From positions 434,001 to 498,000 of the forward strand of contig NZ_JACVMN010000001.1 of the NCBI RefSeq assembly GCF_014698935.1: a DNA stretch of 64,000 nucleotides. The letters are read 5' to 3'. Source of the stretch: Flagellimonas sp. S3867 (GTDB taxonomy: Bacteria; Bacteroidota; Bacteroidia; Flavobacteriales; Flavobacteriaceae). How positions within the stretch are numbered: the stretch's first letter is position 1; every line of letters begins with the position of its first letter. A program made the position numbers and the translations under genes. Shown piece by piece: positions 51,582 through 60,725 of the stretch. The notes below the pieces were generated by a model, which had not been told where the DNA came from, searched no databases, and saw only the letters and a list, made by a program, of their open reading frames with translations.

Positions 51582-52774
51582 TCTCTTTTGAAACAGCAAT
51601 AGCGAAGGTTTTGGAGCAAACCGAAGATTACGGAAGTGAATTGATATCGCTACAATCAGCATGTGGTCGAATTCTTGCCGAAACCATTGTTGCCGACAGA
51701 GATTTTCCACCTTTCGATAGGGCCACAAAAGATGGGATAGCGCTAAAATTCAACAAGGATATTGATGCTGATACAGCATTCAAAATAGCAGGAATAGCCC
51801 AAGCAGGAAGCCCGCAATTGACTTTGGTAGATGATTCAACATGCATTGAAGTAATGACAGGTGCGATGGTGCCCAAAAATGCGGACACCGTTGTAATGTA
51901 CGAGCATACACGCAAAGAAGAAGATAGTTTTGTTATCACTAAATCCATCAAAAAAGGGCAAAATATTCATGATAAAGCGAGTGACACGTCTACAGGGGAT
52001 GAATTGCTCAGCATAGGAACCGAAATAACTACAGCGGAAATTGGTGTTTTGGCTACTGTTGGTAAATCTAAAGTTCTGGTAAAGAAATTACCCAAGGTTG
52101 CTGTCATTGCCACTGGTAATGAACTGGTCGATATTGTTGAAATTCCGCTGCCTCATCAAATAAGAAAATCGAACACTTACACGCTAAATGCACTGTTGCA
52201 AAACGAGTCTATCATAGCAGATTCATATCAGTTGACCGATGAGCCAATTGTTTTAAGGAATAAAATCGAGGAATTATTGGAACAATATGATGTTTTGGTC
52301 TTGAGCGGAGGGGTTTCCAAAGGAAAGTTTGATTATTTACCCTCTACTTACGATGGATTAGGGGTGCAAAAGATTTTTCACAAGGTACTCCAACGTCCTG
52401 GCAAACCCTTTTGGTTTGGAAAACATCGACTACATAATACGTTGGTTTTTTCATTTCCGGGAAATCCCGTTTCCACATTTGTGAACTACCACGTTTATTT
52501 TAAACCCTGGCTTAACAAAACTTTGGGAGTGACCACTCCACAAATTGCTGTATTTTTAAGTGAATCAATTGTCAATGACACTGATTTGACCAGATTAGTT
52601 GGTGTTGAAATCAGTTGGGATGATGGAAAATTGCTAGCGAGTAAAATTGCCACTACAGGTTCGGGGGATTTGTTAAGTCTGGTGAGAATCAATGGCTTTA
52701 TCAAACTAAACCCGAAAGAACATCTAGAGGTCGACAGTTTGGTTCCATTTATTCCGGTAAAAAGGATTTTGTAG
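51578..52774 (+). CDS. moeA: Molybdopterin molybdenumtransferase
   Basis: MoeA inserts molybdenum into adenylylated molybdopterin. The 398 residues show the N-terminal MoeA_N region (ILAETIVADRDFPPFDRATKDGIA, quoted as DFPPFDRATKDGIAL) and EVMTGAMVPKNADTVVMYE. The MoCF_biosynth domain has VAVIATGNELVD, DVLVLSGGVSKGKFDYLP and FSFPGNPVSTFVN. A C-terminal domain IV ends the protein. The start overlaps the permease stop by four bases (ATGA), in keeping with one transcript. Confidence 0.95.
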   Translation: MISFETAIAKVLEQTEDYGSELISLQSACGRILAETIVADRDFPPFDRATKDGIALKFNKDIDADTAFKIAGIAQAGSPQLTLVDDSTCIEVMTGAMVPKNADTVVMYEHTRKEEDSFVITKSIKKGQNIHDKASDTSTGDELLSIGTEITTAEIGVLATVGKSKVLVKKLPKVAVIATGNELVDIVEIPLPHQIRKSNTYTLNALLQNESIIADSYQLTDEPIVLRNKIEELLEQYDVLVLSGGVSKGKFDYLPSTYDGLGVQKIFHKVLQRPGKPFWFGKHRLHNTLVFSFPGNPVSTFVNYHVYFKPWLNKTLGVTTPQIAVFLSESIVNDTDLTRLVGVEISWDDGKLLASKIATTGSGDLLSLVRINGFIKLNPKEHLEVDSLVPFIPVKRIL

Positions 52775-52776
52775 GT

Positions 52777-53787
52777 ATGACACACGAATTAAAAACCATT
52801 GTTAGCCATTATGAAAAGAAACTTCCGGACGGTGAACTGGCAGTTTTGGCCACCGTGGTTGCTTTGGATGGGTCATCATACAGACGTCCCGGTGTTCGAA
52901 TGTTGATTTTTGAAAGTGGTGATATAGTCGGGGCAGTGAGCGGAGGATGTGTCGAAAAAGAAGTCTTGCGACAAGCGCAGGCTGTATTCCAAACCGGAAT
53001 ATCCAGAATTATGGTATACGACGGTCGATACCGATTGGGTTGTGAAGGAATCCTATACATTTTGCTTGAGGTTTTTGAGCCTAGTACAGCGTTTTTATCC
53101 CAATTCTGGAATACCGTTCAAAAGCGTTTACCATTTCGCATCCAATCCTATTATGAAAAGAATCAGGGTGACAGTCAAGACTACTTTACCTGTTTTCATT
53201 TTGCCGAGGCTTCACTCCCTGTAAATCAGCATACAAAAAATATTGAAAAAGAGCTTCTTGACTTTGAACAAGAAATGCATCCTTGTTTTCAATTGGTCAT
53301 TATAGGGGCCGAACACGATGCCGTACAACTTTGCAAATATGCCTCCCTTACTGGATGGGAAGTTACCATTGTTTCAAACCCTAGGGAAGAGAAAACCACT
53401 GAAGATTTTCCAGGAATCCATAAGCTACTTACGGTTGAGCCAGAAGCATTTCAATTGACCTTGGACAAACAGACTGCCGTGCTGGTCATGACTCATAGTT
53501 TTGTAAAAGACCTTCAATTTTTGATATCCTTAAAAGAGGAGAGAGCTGCATATATAGGACTTTTGGGTCCTTTTAGACGAAGAGAAAAGTTATTTGCTGA
53601 ACTCATGGAAAGATGTCCAGATATTTCTGAGGAGTACATCGAACATATTCATGGGCCTGCAGGTATCGATATTGGTGCCGAAACACCTCAAGAGATAGCA
53701 ATTTCTATTTTAAGTGAAATACTTTCGGTTGTAAATAACAAAGAGCCATTACTACTAAAGCATAAAATGGGTAACATACATAGCTAA
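52777..53787 (+). CDS. xdhC: XdhC-family molybdenum cofactor chaperone
   Basis: The 336-residue protein has an N-terminal XdhC/CoxI domain (VVALDGSSYRRPGVRMLI, GAVSGGCVEKEVLRQA, YDGRYRLGCEGILYILLE) and a C-terminal Rossmann domain (ACFQLVIIGAEHDAVQLC region and GLLGPFRRREKLF). XdhC proteins bind the cofactor, promote its sulfuration and load it into xanthine-dehydrogenase-family enzymes. This fits the hydroxylase at the head of the run. Spacing to moeA and the cytidylyltransferase gene is two and three bases. Confidence 0.93.
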   Translation: MTHELKTIVSHYEKKLPDGELAVLATVVALDGSSYRRPGVRMLIFESGDIVGAVSGGCVEKEVLRQAQAVFQTGISRIMVYDGRYRLGCEGILYILLEVFEPSTAFLSQFWNTVQKRLPFRIQSYYEKNQGDSQDYFTCFHFAEASLPVNQHTKNIEKELLDFEQEMHPCFQLVIIGAEHDAVQLCKYASLTGWEVTIVSNPREEKTTEDFPGIHKLLTVEPEAFQLTLDKQTAVLVMTHSFVKDLQFLISLKEERAAYIGLLGPFRRREKLFAELMERCPDISEEYIEHIHGPAGIDIGAETPQEIAISILSEILSVVNNKEPLLLKHKMGNIHS

Positions 53788-53790
53788 ATC

Positions 53791-54396
53791 ATGCCCAAAT
53801 CCATCGCTGTTTTAATATTAGCTGCAGGAGCTTCTACCAGAATGAATGGAATGATCAAACAACTTTTGCCTTGGGGAAAAACCACCCTACTGGAAAATAC
53901 TGTTCGCCATGCAAAGGGAGTTTCGGACAGTATTTATGTAGTATTGGGAGCACAGTTTGAAAAAATTTTGGAATCTGTATCCATTGATGCAGAAGTAATA
54001 CGCAATTTCAATTGGGAATCGGGAATGGGAAGCTCCGTTTCATATGGATTAAAACATATTCTGGAAAGAGAGAAGCCTGATGGGGTGATGCTAATGGTAG
54101 CAGACCAGCCTTTGATGGATACAGCATATCTATCGCAGTTAATACAAGATTTTACTGAAACTGAATCCAAGATCGTGGCAACTGCCTACCAAAATGGCGC
54201 AGGTGTCCCAGCAATTTTTGACAATTCCCTGTTTTCAGAACTCAAGGATTTGCAGGCAGAGTTTGGAGCAAGAAAAATCATTAAAAAATACAAGGAACAT
54301 GTACAATTAATAAATCCAAATGGAAAAGAGATTGATATTGATACAAGAGAAAAATATAGTCAACTAACTGGAATACATAAATTTAAACATGAATAA
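53791..54396 (+). CDS. mocA: MocA-like molybdenum cofactor cytidylyltransferase
   Basis: The 201-residue NTP-transferase-fold protein begins AVLILAAGASTRMNGMIKQL, with LMVADQPLMD as the metal-site segment. Members next to xdhC are usually MocA enzymes that form molybdopterin cytosine dinucleotide, the cofactor form of this hydroxylase family. The assignment over other small nucleotidyltransferases rests mainly on context. It overlaps the amidohydrolase gene by eight bases. Confidence 0.85.
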   Translation: MPKSIAVLILAAGASTRMNGMIKQLLPWGKTTLLENTVRHAKGVSDSIYVVLGAQFEKILESVSIDAEVIRNFNWESGMGSSVSYGLKHILEREKPDGVMLMVADQPLMDTAYLSQLIQDFTETESKIVATAYQNGAGVPAIFDNSLFSELKDLQAEFGARKIIKKYKEHVQLINPNGKEIDIDTREKYSQLTGIHKFKHE

Positions 54397-55477
54397 ATAT
54401 ACCATTACTTTAATTCTTATTCTTCTATTTCTGATTTCTACTATTGAAGCTCAAGAAATGAGTTTTGAAGATTATAATCCAAAATCAACCTTAGTTGTAC
54501 CGGAAAATCCTGTGGAAAAAGCAAAATTTCCGTTTATAGATGTCCACAGCCATCAATTTAGAATGGCAACACAAGATTTATCCCAATTAATAGCCGATAT
54601 GGATGAACTTAATATGAGTGTGATGGTGAATTTAAGTGGTGGGTCTGGAGAAGGATTACGAGCTATGCTCAAAAATGTGAATGACAATTATCCAAATCGG
54701 TTTGTAGTCTTCGCAAATGTTGATTTTGATGGAGTTGGTAATCCAAATTGGGGTGAAATGGCGGCAGCGCAGCTTGAACTTGACGTAAAAAGTGGAGCCA
54801 AAGGGCTGAAAATCTATAAAAGCTTGGGTCTTCGAAATAAGGATATCAATGGAAAAAGAATTGCCATTGACGATCCAAGATTGAATCCTGTATGGAAAAA
54901 GTGCGGTGAGCTTGGAATCCCTGTGCTGATTCACGCTGCTGACCCAAAATCGTTTTGGGACGCTATGAATAAAGATAATGAGCGTTGGTTGGAGTTAAAA
55001 ACCAGGCCTAGAAGAAAACGTTCAGCCAACAATCCTGCGCCTTGGCAGCAAATAATTGATGAGCAGCACCGGATGTTCAAAAAACATCCAAAAACAAAGT
55101 TCATCAATGCGCATATGGGGTGGTATGCGAATAATTTGGATAGGCTAGGGGAGTTGATGGAAGAAATTCCTAATATGTCTGTTGGTATTGGAGCCATTAT
55201 CGCCGAATTGGGCCGCCAGCCCCGAAGGGCAAAACAGTTTTTCATGAAATACCAAGACCGTATTCTATTTGGTAAGGACAGCTGGAAACCGGAAGAATTC
55301 CCAACCTATTTCCGGGTTTTGGAAACTGCGGATGAATACTTTCCGTACTATAAAAAATACCATGCGTTCTGGGCTATGTACGGATTGGACCTTCCAGATG
55401 AAGTATTGGAGAAGGTGTATTTCAAAAATGCCTTGAATTTGATTCCAGGATTGGATAAATCCTTGTTTGTCAAATAA
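54389..55477 (+). CDS. Exported amidohydrolase (Amidohydro_2 type)
   Basis: The 362-residue protein has a signal peptide (TLILILLFLISTIEAQ) and a metal-dependent TIM-barrel hydrolase domain: FIDVHSHQFRM (first metal motif), IPVLIHAADP, KFINAHMGWYANN and a late ILFGKDSWKPEE aspartate. Such proteins include ACMSD-like decarboxylases and hydrolases of cyclic amides or lactones. As the last gene of the molybdenum run, with an eight-base overlap, it may act on the product of the exported hydroxylase in the same compartment, but this is inference. Confidence 0.85.
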   Translation: MNKYTITLILILLFLISTIEAQEMSFEDYNPKSTLVVPENPVEKAKFPFIDVHSHQFRMATQDLSQLIADMDELNMSVMVNLSGGSGEGLRAMLKNVNDNYPNRFVVFANVDFDGVGNPNWGEMAAAQLELDVKSGAKGLKIYKSLGLRNKDINGKRIAIDDPRLNPVWKKCGELGIPVLIHAADPKSFWDAMNKDNERWLELKTRPRRKRSANNPAPWQQIIDEQHRMFKKHPKTKFINAHMGWYANNLDRLGELMEEIPNMSVGIGAIIAELGRQPRRAKQFFMKYQDRILFGKDSWKPEEFPTYFRVLETADEYFPYYKKYHAFWAMYGLDLPDEVLEKVYFKNALNLIPGLDKSLFVK

Positions 55478-55670
55478 CTCTAATCAGAAAATTTAGAGAT
55501 TTTCGTTTGGTTCTGCCTGGTATTCTCCACATCTTGGAAAATTCCGCATGAAATTTGCCTTTTAACCAATGATTTGGACTTTTTATTTTTTACCAAGGTT
55601 TCAATTTCTCTATTTAAAAATTTCATGTAAGGCGTTTAATAATACTTAACGAAGAATTGATCTTCATATT

Positions 55671-56363
55671 TTAGGCAGTTGCCAGTATTCTTTTTTCAAC
55701 GTATTCCAATACGGACATCCAATTCATTTTAAGAATCAAAGCAGCTGTTGGGGTGTTATCTTCAGCAATAGCCTCTACTATAGCTACACTCTGGTGATCA
55801 ACATTTGCATAAAACCCTGTGTCTCGCGCAAAACCATATTCGTAAAAATGAAGTCTGGCCTTTAAATCATCCAATATTTGCAATAAAACGGTGTTATCAC
55901 ACCTGTGCACCAACAGTTTATGAAATTCAAATCGGGCATGCAATTTATCCATAAAGTTGTCCGCCTGGTTCAATTCAAGCCGTTTAGATTCCAATTTTTC
56001 TAAATCCTCTTGATCAAAACTGGAGTTTTCCAGGGCCATTACCTCCAATTGCGCTATGGTTCCATATAAATCTCTGGCTTCTTTCTGACTTAACCTGGTT
56101 ACTATAAACCCCCGATTGGGAATGGCTTCAATAATTCTAGCCTGTTCCAGTTGACTCAATGCTTCTCGAATAGGTGTTACACTAATTCCTATCTTTCTTG
56201 CAAGAGCTGCTAAATTGATGGTTTTTCCAATTTTTAATTCGCCTTTACGGATTTGATCAAGCAAATGTGACCTGACTTCGTCACGGAGGTTAGAGGTTGA
56301 TTGCATACCACTAAAGTACGAATCGTATACGATTTCGGTGAATTTTTGTTGTAATCCATTCAA
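55671..56363 (-). CDS. GntR/FadR-family transcriptional regulator
   Basis: The 230-residue regulator has an N-terminal winged helix (about 25-88: VRSHLLDQIRKGELKIGKTI, ISVTPIREALSQLEQARII, NRGFIVTRLS) and a C-terminal helical FCD domain (about 95-225) that in this subfamily binds an organic-acid or sugar-acid ligand with a metal. It is divergent from the trehalase gene (133 bases between starts) and convergent with the amidohydrolase gene, so either trehalase or the molybdenum run could be a target. No operator was identified in the gap. Confidence 0.88.
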   Translation of the reverse strand: MNGLQQKFTEIVYDSYFSGMQSTSNLRDEVRSHLLDQIRKGELKIGKTINLAALARKIGISVTPIREALSQLEQARIIEAIPNRGFIVTRLSQKEARDLYGTIAQLEVMALENSSFDQEDLEKLESKRLELNQADNFMDKLHARFEFHKLLVHRCDNTVLLQILDDLKARLHFYEYGFARDTGFYANVDHQSVAIVEAIAEDNTPTAALILKMNWMSVLEYVEKRILATA

Positions 56364-56496
56364 ATACCGTAGGGAATTAAACTTGAAAGGTGTACAATGC
56401 AGAAAAATTGGAAGACATTATCCGACATGGAACCAATTGAAAATATTTGCTTACTTTCAATATCAACTTTATTATGCATAAAACTGACTAGCACTT

Positions 56497-58083
56497 ATGA
56501 AACTGAATTATTGCCTTGTTTCCCTGTTTTTTTTACTCATCTCAGCATGCAAAAAACAACCTGAACCAGTTGATAGCATTTACGAGACCGAACTTTTTAA
56601 GGCTGTACAATTGAGTGACACTTTCAAAGATTCCAAAACCTTTGTCGATTTGGTTCCAAAAAAAGATGCTATCATATTGGAAGCGGAATATCTAGACCAA
56701 AAAGACAACGAAGATTTTGATATTAAGGCCTTCGTTAATCAGAATTTTGACGATATGTCTATGAAAGCTCTGGAATTTGAAACAGATACAACCAAAACCA
56801 TGTATGAGCATATTAACTTAATGTGGGATAAGTTGACACGAGGACCTGATTCTTTGATTCCATATTCATCCAGAATACCCTTACCCTATAAATATGTTGT
56901 TCCAGGCGGACGTTTTCAGGAAATATATTACTGGGATAGTTATTTTACACTAGAAGGGCTTTTGGCAGATGGTAGGGATGACTTGGCTAAAACCATGGTA
57001 GATAATTTCAGTTTTTTGATTGATTCCATTGGTTTCATACCAAATGGTACAAGGGATTACTACAAAACTCGATCACAACCCCCGTTCTATTCTTTAATGG
57101 TGGACGCTCTGGCTAGAAAAGATGAAAATTTACTCTTGTATTATCTGCCAGAACTGGCAAAAGAATATGCCTTTTGGATGGAGGGCAGTGATAAAGTGGT
57201 GCAGGCAAGGCCACAAAAACATGTGGTAGACCTTGGCATGAAGACATATCTTAATCGTTATTGGGATGAGGGAGACTCACCAAGACCAGAAGCCTATAAG
57301 GAAGATTTGCATTTAGCAAGTGAACTGGAAACAGATTCATTAAAGCAGCTCCTATTTAGAAATCTGAGGTCGGCTGCTGCCTCCGGTTGGGATTTTAGTT
57401 CTAGATGGTATGGCCAGAAAGATAATTTTGGTAGTACTGAAACCACCGCTATTTTGCCAATCGATCTTAATTGCCTCTTATATGCTATGGAACGTTTGCT
57501 CTATAGGGCATGTGGTCTAAAAGGTGATCAAGAGGCTAGGACAGACTTTTTTAGAAAGTCCCAATCAAGAAAATCAGCCATCAGACAATATTTTTGGAAT
57601 GAGGAGAGTGGTTTTTTCCATGATTATAACTTCCAAAAAGAAGCTACAACACCAGAACTGACTTTGGCCGGAGCCTATCCTTTATATTTTGGTGTGGCTA
57701 CTCGAGATCAAGCAGAAAAAGTCAAAGAAGTGATTATGGATAAGTTTTTGAAAGATGGAGGGCTGGTCACAACGTTGGAACATTCTGGACAACAATGGGA
57801 TGCTCCCAATGGTTGGGCTCCTTTGCAATGGATAGCCGTTAAAGGATTGCTTAATTATGGATATAAAGATGAGGCTATCGAAATTATGCAACGATGGTTG
57901 GCCTTAAATAAAAAGGTATATAAAAACACGGGCAAAATGATGGAGAAATATAATGTGGAAGACCTTACATTACTTTCGGGTGGAGGAGAATATGAGACCC
58001 AGGACGGTTTTGGATGGACCAACGGTGTTGCTATAGGTTTTAAGCAGCTATTGGAAGATTTGGAAGAACAGGCTAATAAGTAA
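56497..58083 (+). CDS. treA: Periplasmic trehalase (GH37) lipoprotein
   Basis: The 528-residue family GH37 enzyme hydrolyses trehalose to two glucose molecules. It has a lipoprotein signal (LVSLFFLLISAC, cysteine 18), both trehalase signatures, PGGRFQEIYYWDSYFTLEGL and QQWDAPNGWAPLQWIAVKGL, and the glycine-rich segment GGGEYETQDGFGWTNGV near the C-terminus. Placement as a lipoprotein suggests use of external trehalose. A FadR-type regulator is divergent from it. Length and motifs match bacterial TreA/TreF. Confidence 0.94.
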   Translation: MKLNYCLVSLFFLLISACKKQPEPVDSIYETELFKAVQLSDTFKDSKTFVDLVPKKDAIILEAEYLDQKDNEDFDIKAFVNQNFDDMSMKALEFETDTTKTMYEHINLMWDKLTRGPDSLIPYSSRIPLPYKYVVPGGRFQEIYYWDSYFTLEGLLADGRDDLAKTMVDNFSFLIDSIGFIPNGTRDYYKTRSQPPFYSLMVDALARKDENLLLYYLPELAKEYAFWMEGSDKVVQARPQKHVVDLGMKTYLNRYWDEGDSPRPEAYKEDLHLASELETDSLKQLLFRNLRSAAASGWDFSSRWYGQKDNFGSTETTAILPIDLNCLLYAMERLLYRACGLKGDQEARTDFFRKSQSRKSAIRQYFWNEESGFFHDYNFQKEATTPELTLAGAYPLYFGVATRDQAEKVKEVIMDKFLKDGGLVTTLEHSGQQWDAPNGWAPLQWIAVKGLLNYGYKDEAIEIMQRWLALNKKVYKNTGKMMEKYNVEDLTLLSGGGEYETQDGFGWTNGVAIGFKQLLEDLEEQANK

Positions 58084-58132
58084 GCTTTAGTTCTTTTGCC
58101 AGACCAATACCACAATAACCTCAATCAAAAAA

Positions 58133-59212
58133 ATGTCCAAATCACTGCTATTCATTCCTGATATCTCCGGATATACCAAATTTATTCAAACCACGGAAGT
58201 TGAGCACAGTCAGCATGTAATTTCAGAACTATTGGAGGTGTTGGTCAATGCCAACACCCAAGAATTAAAATTGGCAGAGATTGAAGGTGATGCGCTTTTC
58301 TTTTATAAAGAGAATGATATTCCTTCCCAGGAAAATCTTTTGGCTCAAATAGAATCCATGTTCACGGCTTTTTATAGTCACTTGAAAATGCTTGAAAAGA
58401 ATAGGATATGTCCATGTAATGCTTGTGCTACAGCACCAAATCTAGAGTTAAAAATCATTGCCCATAGTGGCCATCTGCAACATATTGAAGTGCAAGGAAC
58501 CCGAAAACCCTTTGGCGAACAAGTTATAGAAGCGCATAGATTACTTAAAAATTCGGTGGAGAGTGACAATTATGTGCTTATCAGCCGGACCTTGGCCTTG
58601 GACATTATGCTGTCACCTTATTATTCCAGTAAAATATATAGATTCAGACAAGGTTCCGATTCCTATGACGACAAACAGGTAGAATACATCTATTCGGTAA
58701 TTGATCCGAAAGAATTGAAACTTCGGAGTTTTTCAAACCCAAAGAAAGTATCTTTTGAAGGACCAGCGCAAATTGTTGTTAGGCAAAAATATCCTGTTTC
58801 GGCAGCAGAGTTATTGGAATATGTGACCAACTATTCGTTCCGGCACTATTGGACGGAGGGCATCGATCGGTTGGACTATAACGCAAAAGAGGTAACAAGG
58901 GTGGGGTCGGAACACCTATGCGTGGTCAATGGAAAACATTTGAACTTTACCACCATAACCAAAGATCCCCGTCCAGGTAGTTTAATCTATGGAGAATTCA
59001 CTGCAAGTGCACCCATACTGGACGGTTATTATCAGTTCTATCACTTCATTCCAACCGGAGAAAACAGCTGTGACCTGGAAATTGAAGCCTATTGGAAAGC
59101 TAAATCACCGATAAAAAAGCTCGTCATTGCCTTAATGGGAAAGAAATTGTTCCGCAAAAACATAGAAAAGGCATTGTCCGGTCTGCTTCATTTTGTGGAA
59201 AAAACAAATTGA
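58133..59212 (+). CDS. DUF2652 protein fused to an SRPBCC domain
   Basis: The 359-residue cytoplasmic protein has an N-terminal DUF2652 region (about 1-195: LLFIPDISGYTKFI, LAEIEGDALFFYKEN) that looks like a nucleotide-cyclase fold; the order SGYTxFI ... EGDALFF is as in class III cyclase homology domains. A C-terminal SRPBCC/START-like domain (about 205-355) follows, with GEFTASAPILDGYYQFYHF. Whether cyclase metal aspartates are retained (D in PDISG and D in EGDA) is suggestive but activity is unproven. It starts 49 bases after trehalase and converges on the ArsR gene. Confidence 0.8.
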   Translation: MSKSLLFIPDISGYTKFIQTTEVEHSQHVISELLEVLVNANTQELKLAEIEGDALFFYKENDIPSQENLLAQIESMFTAFYSHLKMLEKNRICPCNACATAPNLELKIIAHSGHLQHIEVQGTRKPFGEQVIEAHRLLKNSVESDNYVLISRTLALDIMLSPYYSSKIYRFRQGSDSYDDKQVEYIYSVIDPKELKLRSFSNPKKVSFEGPAQIVVRQKYPVSAAELLEYVTNYSFRHYWTEGIDRLDYNAKEVTRVGSEHLCVVNGKHLNFTTITKDPRPGSLIYGEFTASAPILDGYYQFYHFIPTGENSCDLEIEAYWKAKSPIKKLVIALMGKKLFRKNIEKALSGLLHFVEKTN

Positions 59213-59214
59213 GG

Positions 59215-59535
59215 TTATTTGGAATCCAAAAAATCTCCCAGATTGTCCAGCGTGGTATCCCAGAATTTCTCATAAAAACTTACCCATTCCGTTATTTGCT
59301 TTAAAGGCTCTGCATCGGCAATGCAAAATCGTTCCCTGCCACTGGAGGTGATTGCAACTAAACCAGCTTGCTCCAATGTTTTTATATGTTTGGTCACCCC
59401 TTGTCGGCTCATATCAAACTGCCCAGAAATCTGTGAAATGGATAGGGCGGAGGAGGCAATGATCAAGGCGTGAAAAATTTCACGCCTTTTGGGATCGGCA
59501 ATTGCTTTAAGAATTTTGGTGATATTATCCTGCAT
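59215..59535 (-). CDS. ArsR-type winged-helix regulator
   Basis: The 106-residue protein has a typical ArsR fold: ADPKRREIFHALI, recognition region ISQISGQFDMSRQGVTKHI and a wing followed by ERFCIADAEPL. No metal-binding cysteine pair is visible in the DNA-binding helix, so it resembles the non-metal SdpR/PhzR-like ArsR group that accompanies AHSA1 proteins. Its ATG overlaps the end of the SRPBCC gene by 11 bases. It is probably coexpressed and autoregulated, which is inference. Confidence 0.9.
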   Translation of the reverse strand: MQDNITKILKAIADPKRREIFHALIIASSALSISQISGQFDMSRQGVTKHIKTLEQAGLVAITSSGRERFCIADAEPLKQITEWVSFYEKFWDTTLDNLGDFLDSK

Positions 59536-59953
59536 GGACTTCTTTGCTTAGGAATGATGTTAAGCTATTAATACAATCGTTCCAGCCCCCATTGTAGTCG
59601 TTGAAATACTTGACAGCAGATTCGCCGGGATAACTCGAGATTCCAGAATGTTCCAAATAAAGTTTGGTTCCAGTTTCAGTTTCCTTCAAATTCCAGGTAA
59701 CAACAGTTTCAGTGGTGGTATTTTCCACCACCCATGTATAAATCAAAGTATAGGGTTGTGCACTTTTAACCTCTCCGGTAATATTCAGACAACCGTGTTC
59801 TTCGCTTGCGGTGAAGGTGTATTGATAACCTTCTTCAGCCTTAAAATCGGCCTTGATAAACCAAGTGGATATTTCCTCCGCTATCGAAATGGCTTCCCAA
59901 ACTTTTTGGATTGGATGATCGAATACATGCTCTTTGGTGATTACATCTTTCAT
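59525..59953 (-). CDS. SRPBCC/AHSA1 family protein
   Basis: The 142-residue START/Bet v1-like protein of the AHSA1 (activator of Hsp90 ATPase homologue 1-like) group has KEHVFDHPIQKVWEAISIAE at the N-terminus, EISTWFIKADFK, and the C-terminal GGWNDCINSLTSFLSKE helix. Such proteins often pair with an ArsR regulator, as here. The ligand is unknown. ATG 59953 is used; an in-frame ATG at 60004 would add 17 residues not seen in the family. Confidence 0.88.
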   Translation of the reverse strand: MKDVITKEHVFDHPIQKVWEAISIAEEISTWFIKADFKAEEGYQYTFTASEEHGCLNITGEVKSAQPYTLIYTWVVENTTTETVVTWNLKETETGTKLYLEHSGISSYPGESAVKYFNDYNGGWNDCINSLTSFLSKEVHAG

Positions 59954-60083
59954 AATATTCTTTTTTAGATTTATAAATGCAACTAATCGGTTGCTAATAT
60001 ACAAAACATATTTTATTATGCAACTTTACAGTTGCTTTTTATAAAATGCCACTTCATTATATTTGATAACAAGAATAATATAG

Positions 60084-60203
60084 ATGAAGAAAAAATTCTG
60101 GCTTTCGGACAAATTGGTGGGATTACTCTCAATCCAATATCGCTCTATTTATGATGATAAGTGGCGTATTGCTTCAAAAAAGGGAGCTCCCAGAAAAGCT
60201 TAG
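60084..60203 (+). CDS. Possible small ORF (39 aa), unknown
   Basis: ATG to TAG encodes 39 basic residues starting MKKKFWLSDKLVGLLSIQYR and ending SKKGAPRKA. It lies in the 60005-60213 interval, 10 bases before the DUF3052 gene on the same strand. It has no recognised domain. The net positive charge and the closeness to the next gene are compatible with a small translated protein, but a chance ORF cannot be excluded. Confidence 0.35.
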   Translation: MKKKFWLSDKLVGLLSIQYRSIYDDKWRIASKKGAPRKA

Positions 60204-60213
60204 CGACTAAATT

Positions 60214-60627
60214 ATGCCTGCAGGATATTCAGGAACACCACTTGCGAAGAAATTGGGAATTAAGGAGGGATGTACCATGCTGTTGCACAATCCCCCGAAA
60301 CAATATTTCAATCTATTTTCTGATTTTCCCAGTAATGTGATAATTCTTGATAAGCCCGAAGGAGAAGCACTGGACTTCATTCATGTTTTTACCACCACAA
60401 TTCAAGAGCTAAAGGAAATAACGAATCAATATAAACCCTTTCTTAAAAAAAATGGACTACTTTGGGTCAGCTGGCCCAAGGGTTCTTCAAACATTCCAAC
60501 AGACCTGAAACGAGATCCTATTCGAGAGTATTTACTATCGATCGGATTGGTAGATGTTAAAGTTGCAGCAATCGATAAAGATTGGAGTGGATTGAAATTT
60601 GTCTACCGTCTTAAGGACAGAGCGTAA
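60214..60627 (+). CDS. DUF3052 family protein
   Basis: The 137-residue protein matches the DUF3052 family: AGYSGTPLAKKLGIKEGC at the N-terminus, FPSNVIILDKPEGEALDFIH, LLWVSWPKGSSN and a C-terminal GLVDVKVAAIDKDWSGLKFV. The KLGIKEG and WPKG motifs are the usual identifying features. Function is unknown; it is found widely in Bacteroidota and Actinomycetota, often near small SRPBCC or ArsR genes, as here. There is no signal peptide. Confidence 0.85.
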   Translation: MPAGYSGTPLAKKLGIKEGCTMLLHNPPKQYFNLFSDFPSNVIILDKPEGEALDFIHVFTTTIQELKEITNQYKPFLKKNGLLWVSWPKGSSNIPTDLKRDPIREYLLSIGLVDVKVAAIDKDWSGLKFVYRLKDRA

Positions 60628-60725
60628 CAAACCCTTGAAGAACAAATTATTTTCACATTTTTTTTAGATTTAAGGCTAATGCTTTTGGTTATCTTTCAAT
60701 GCTAATTCAACGAAAACTAAATTAT

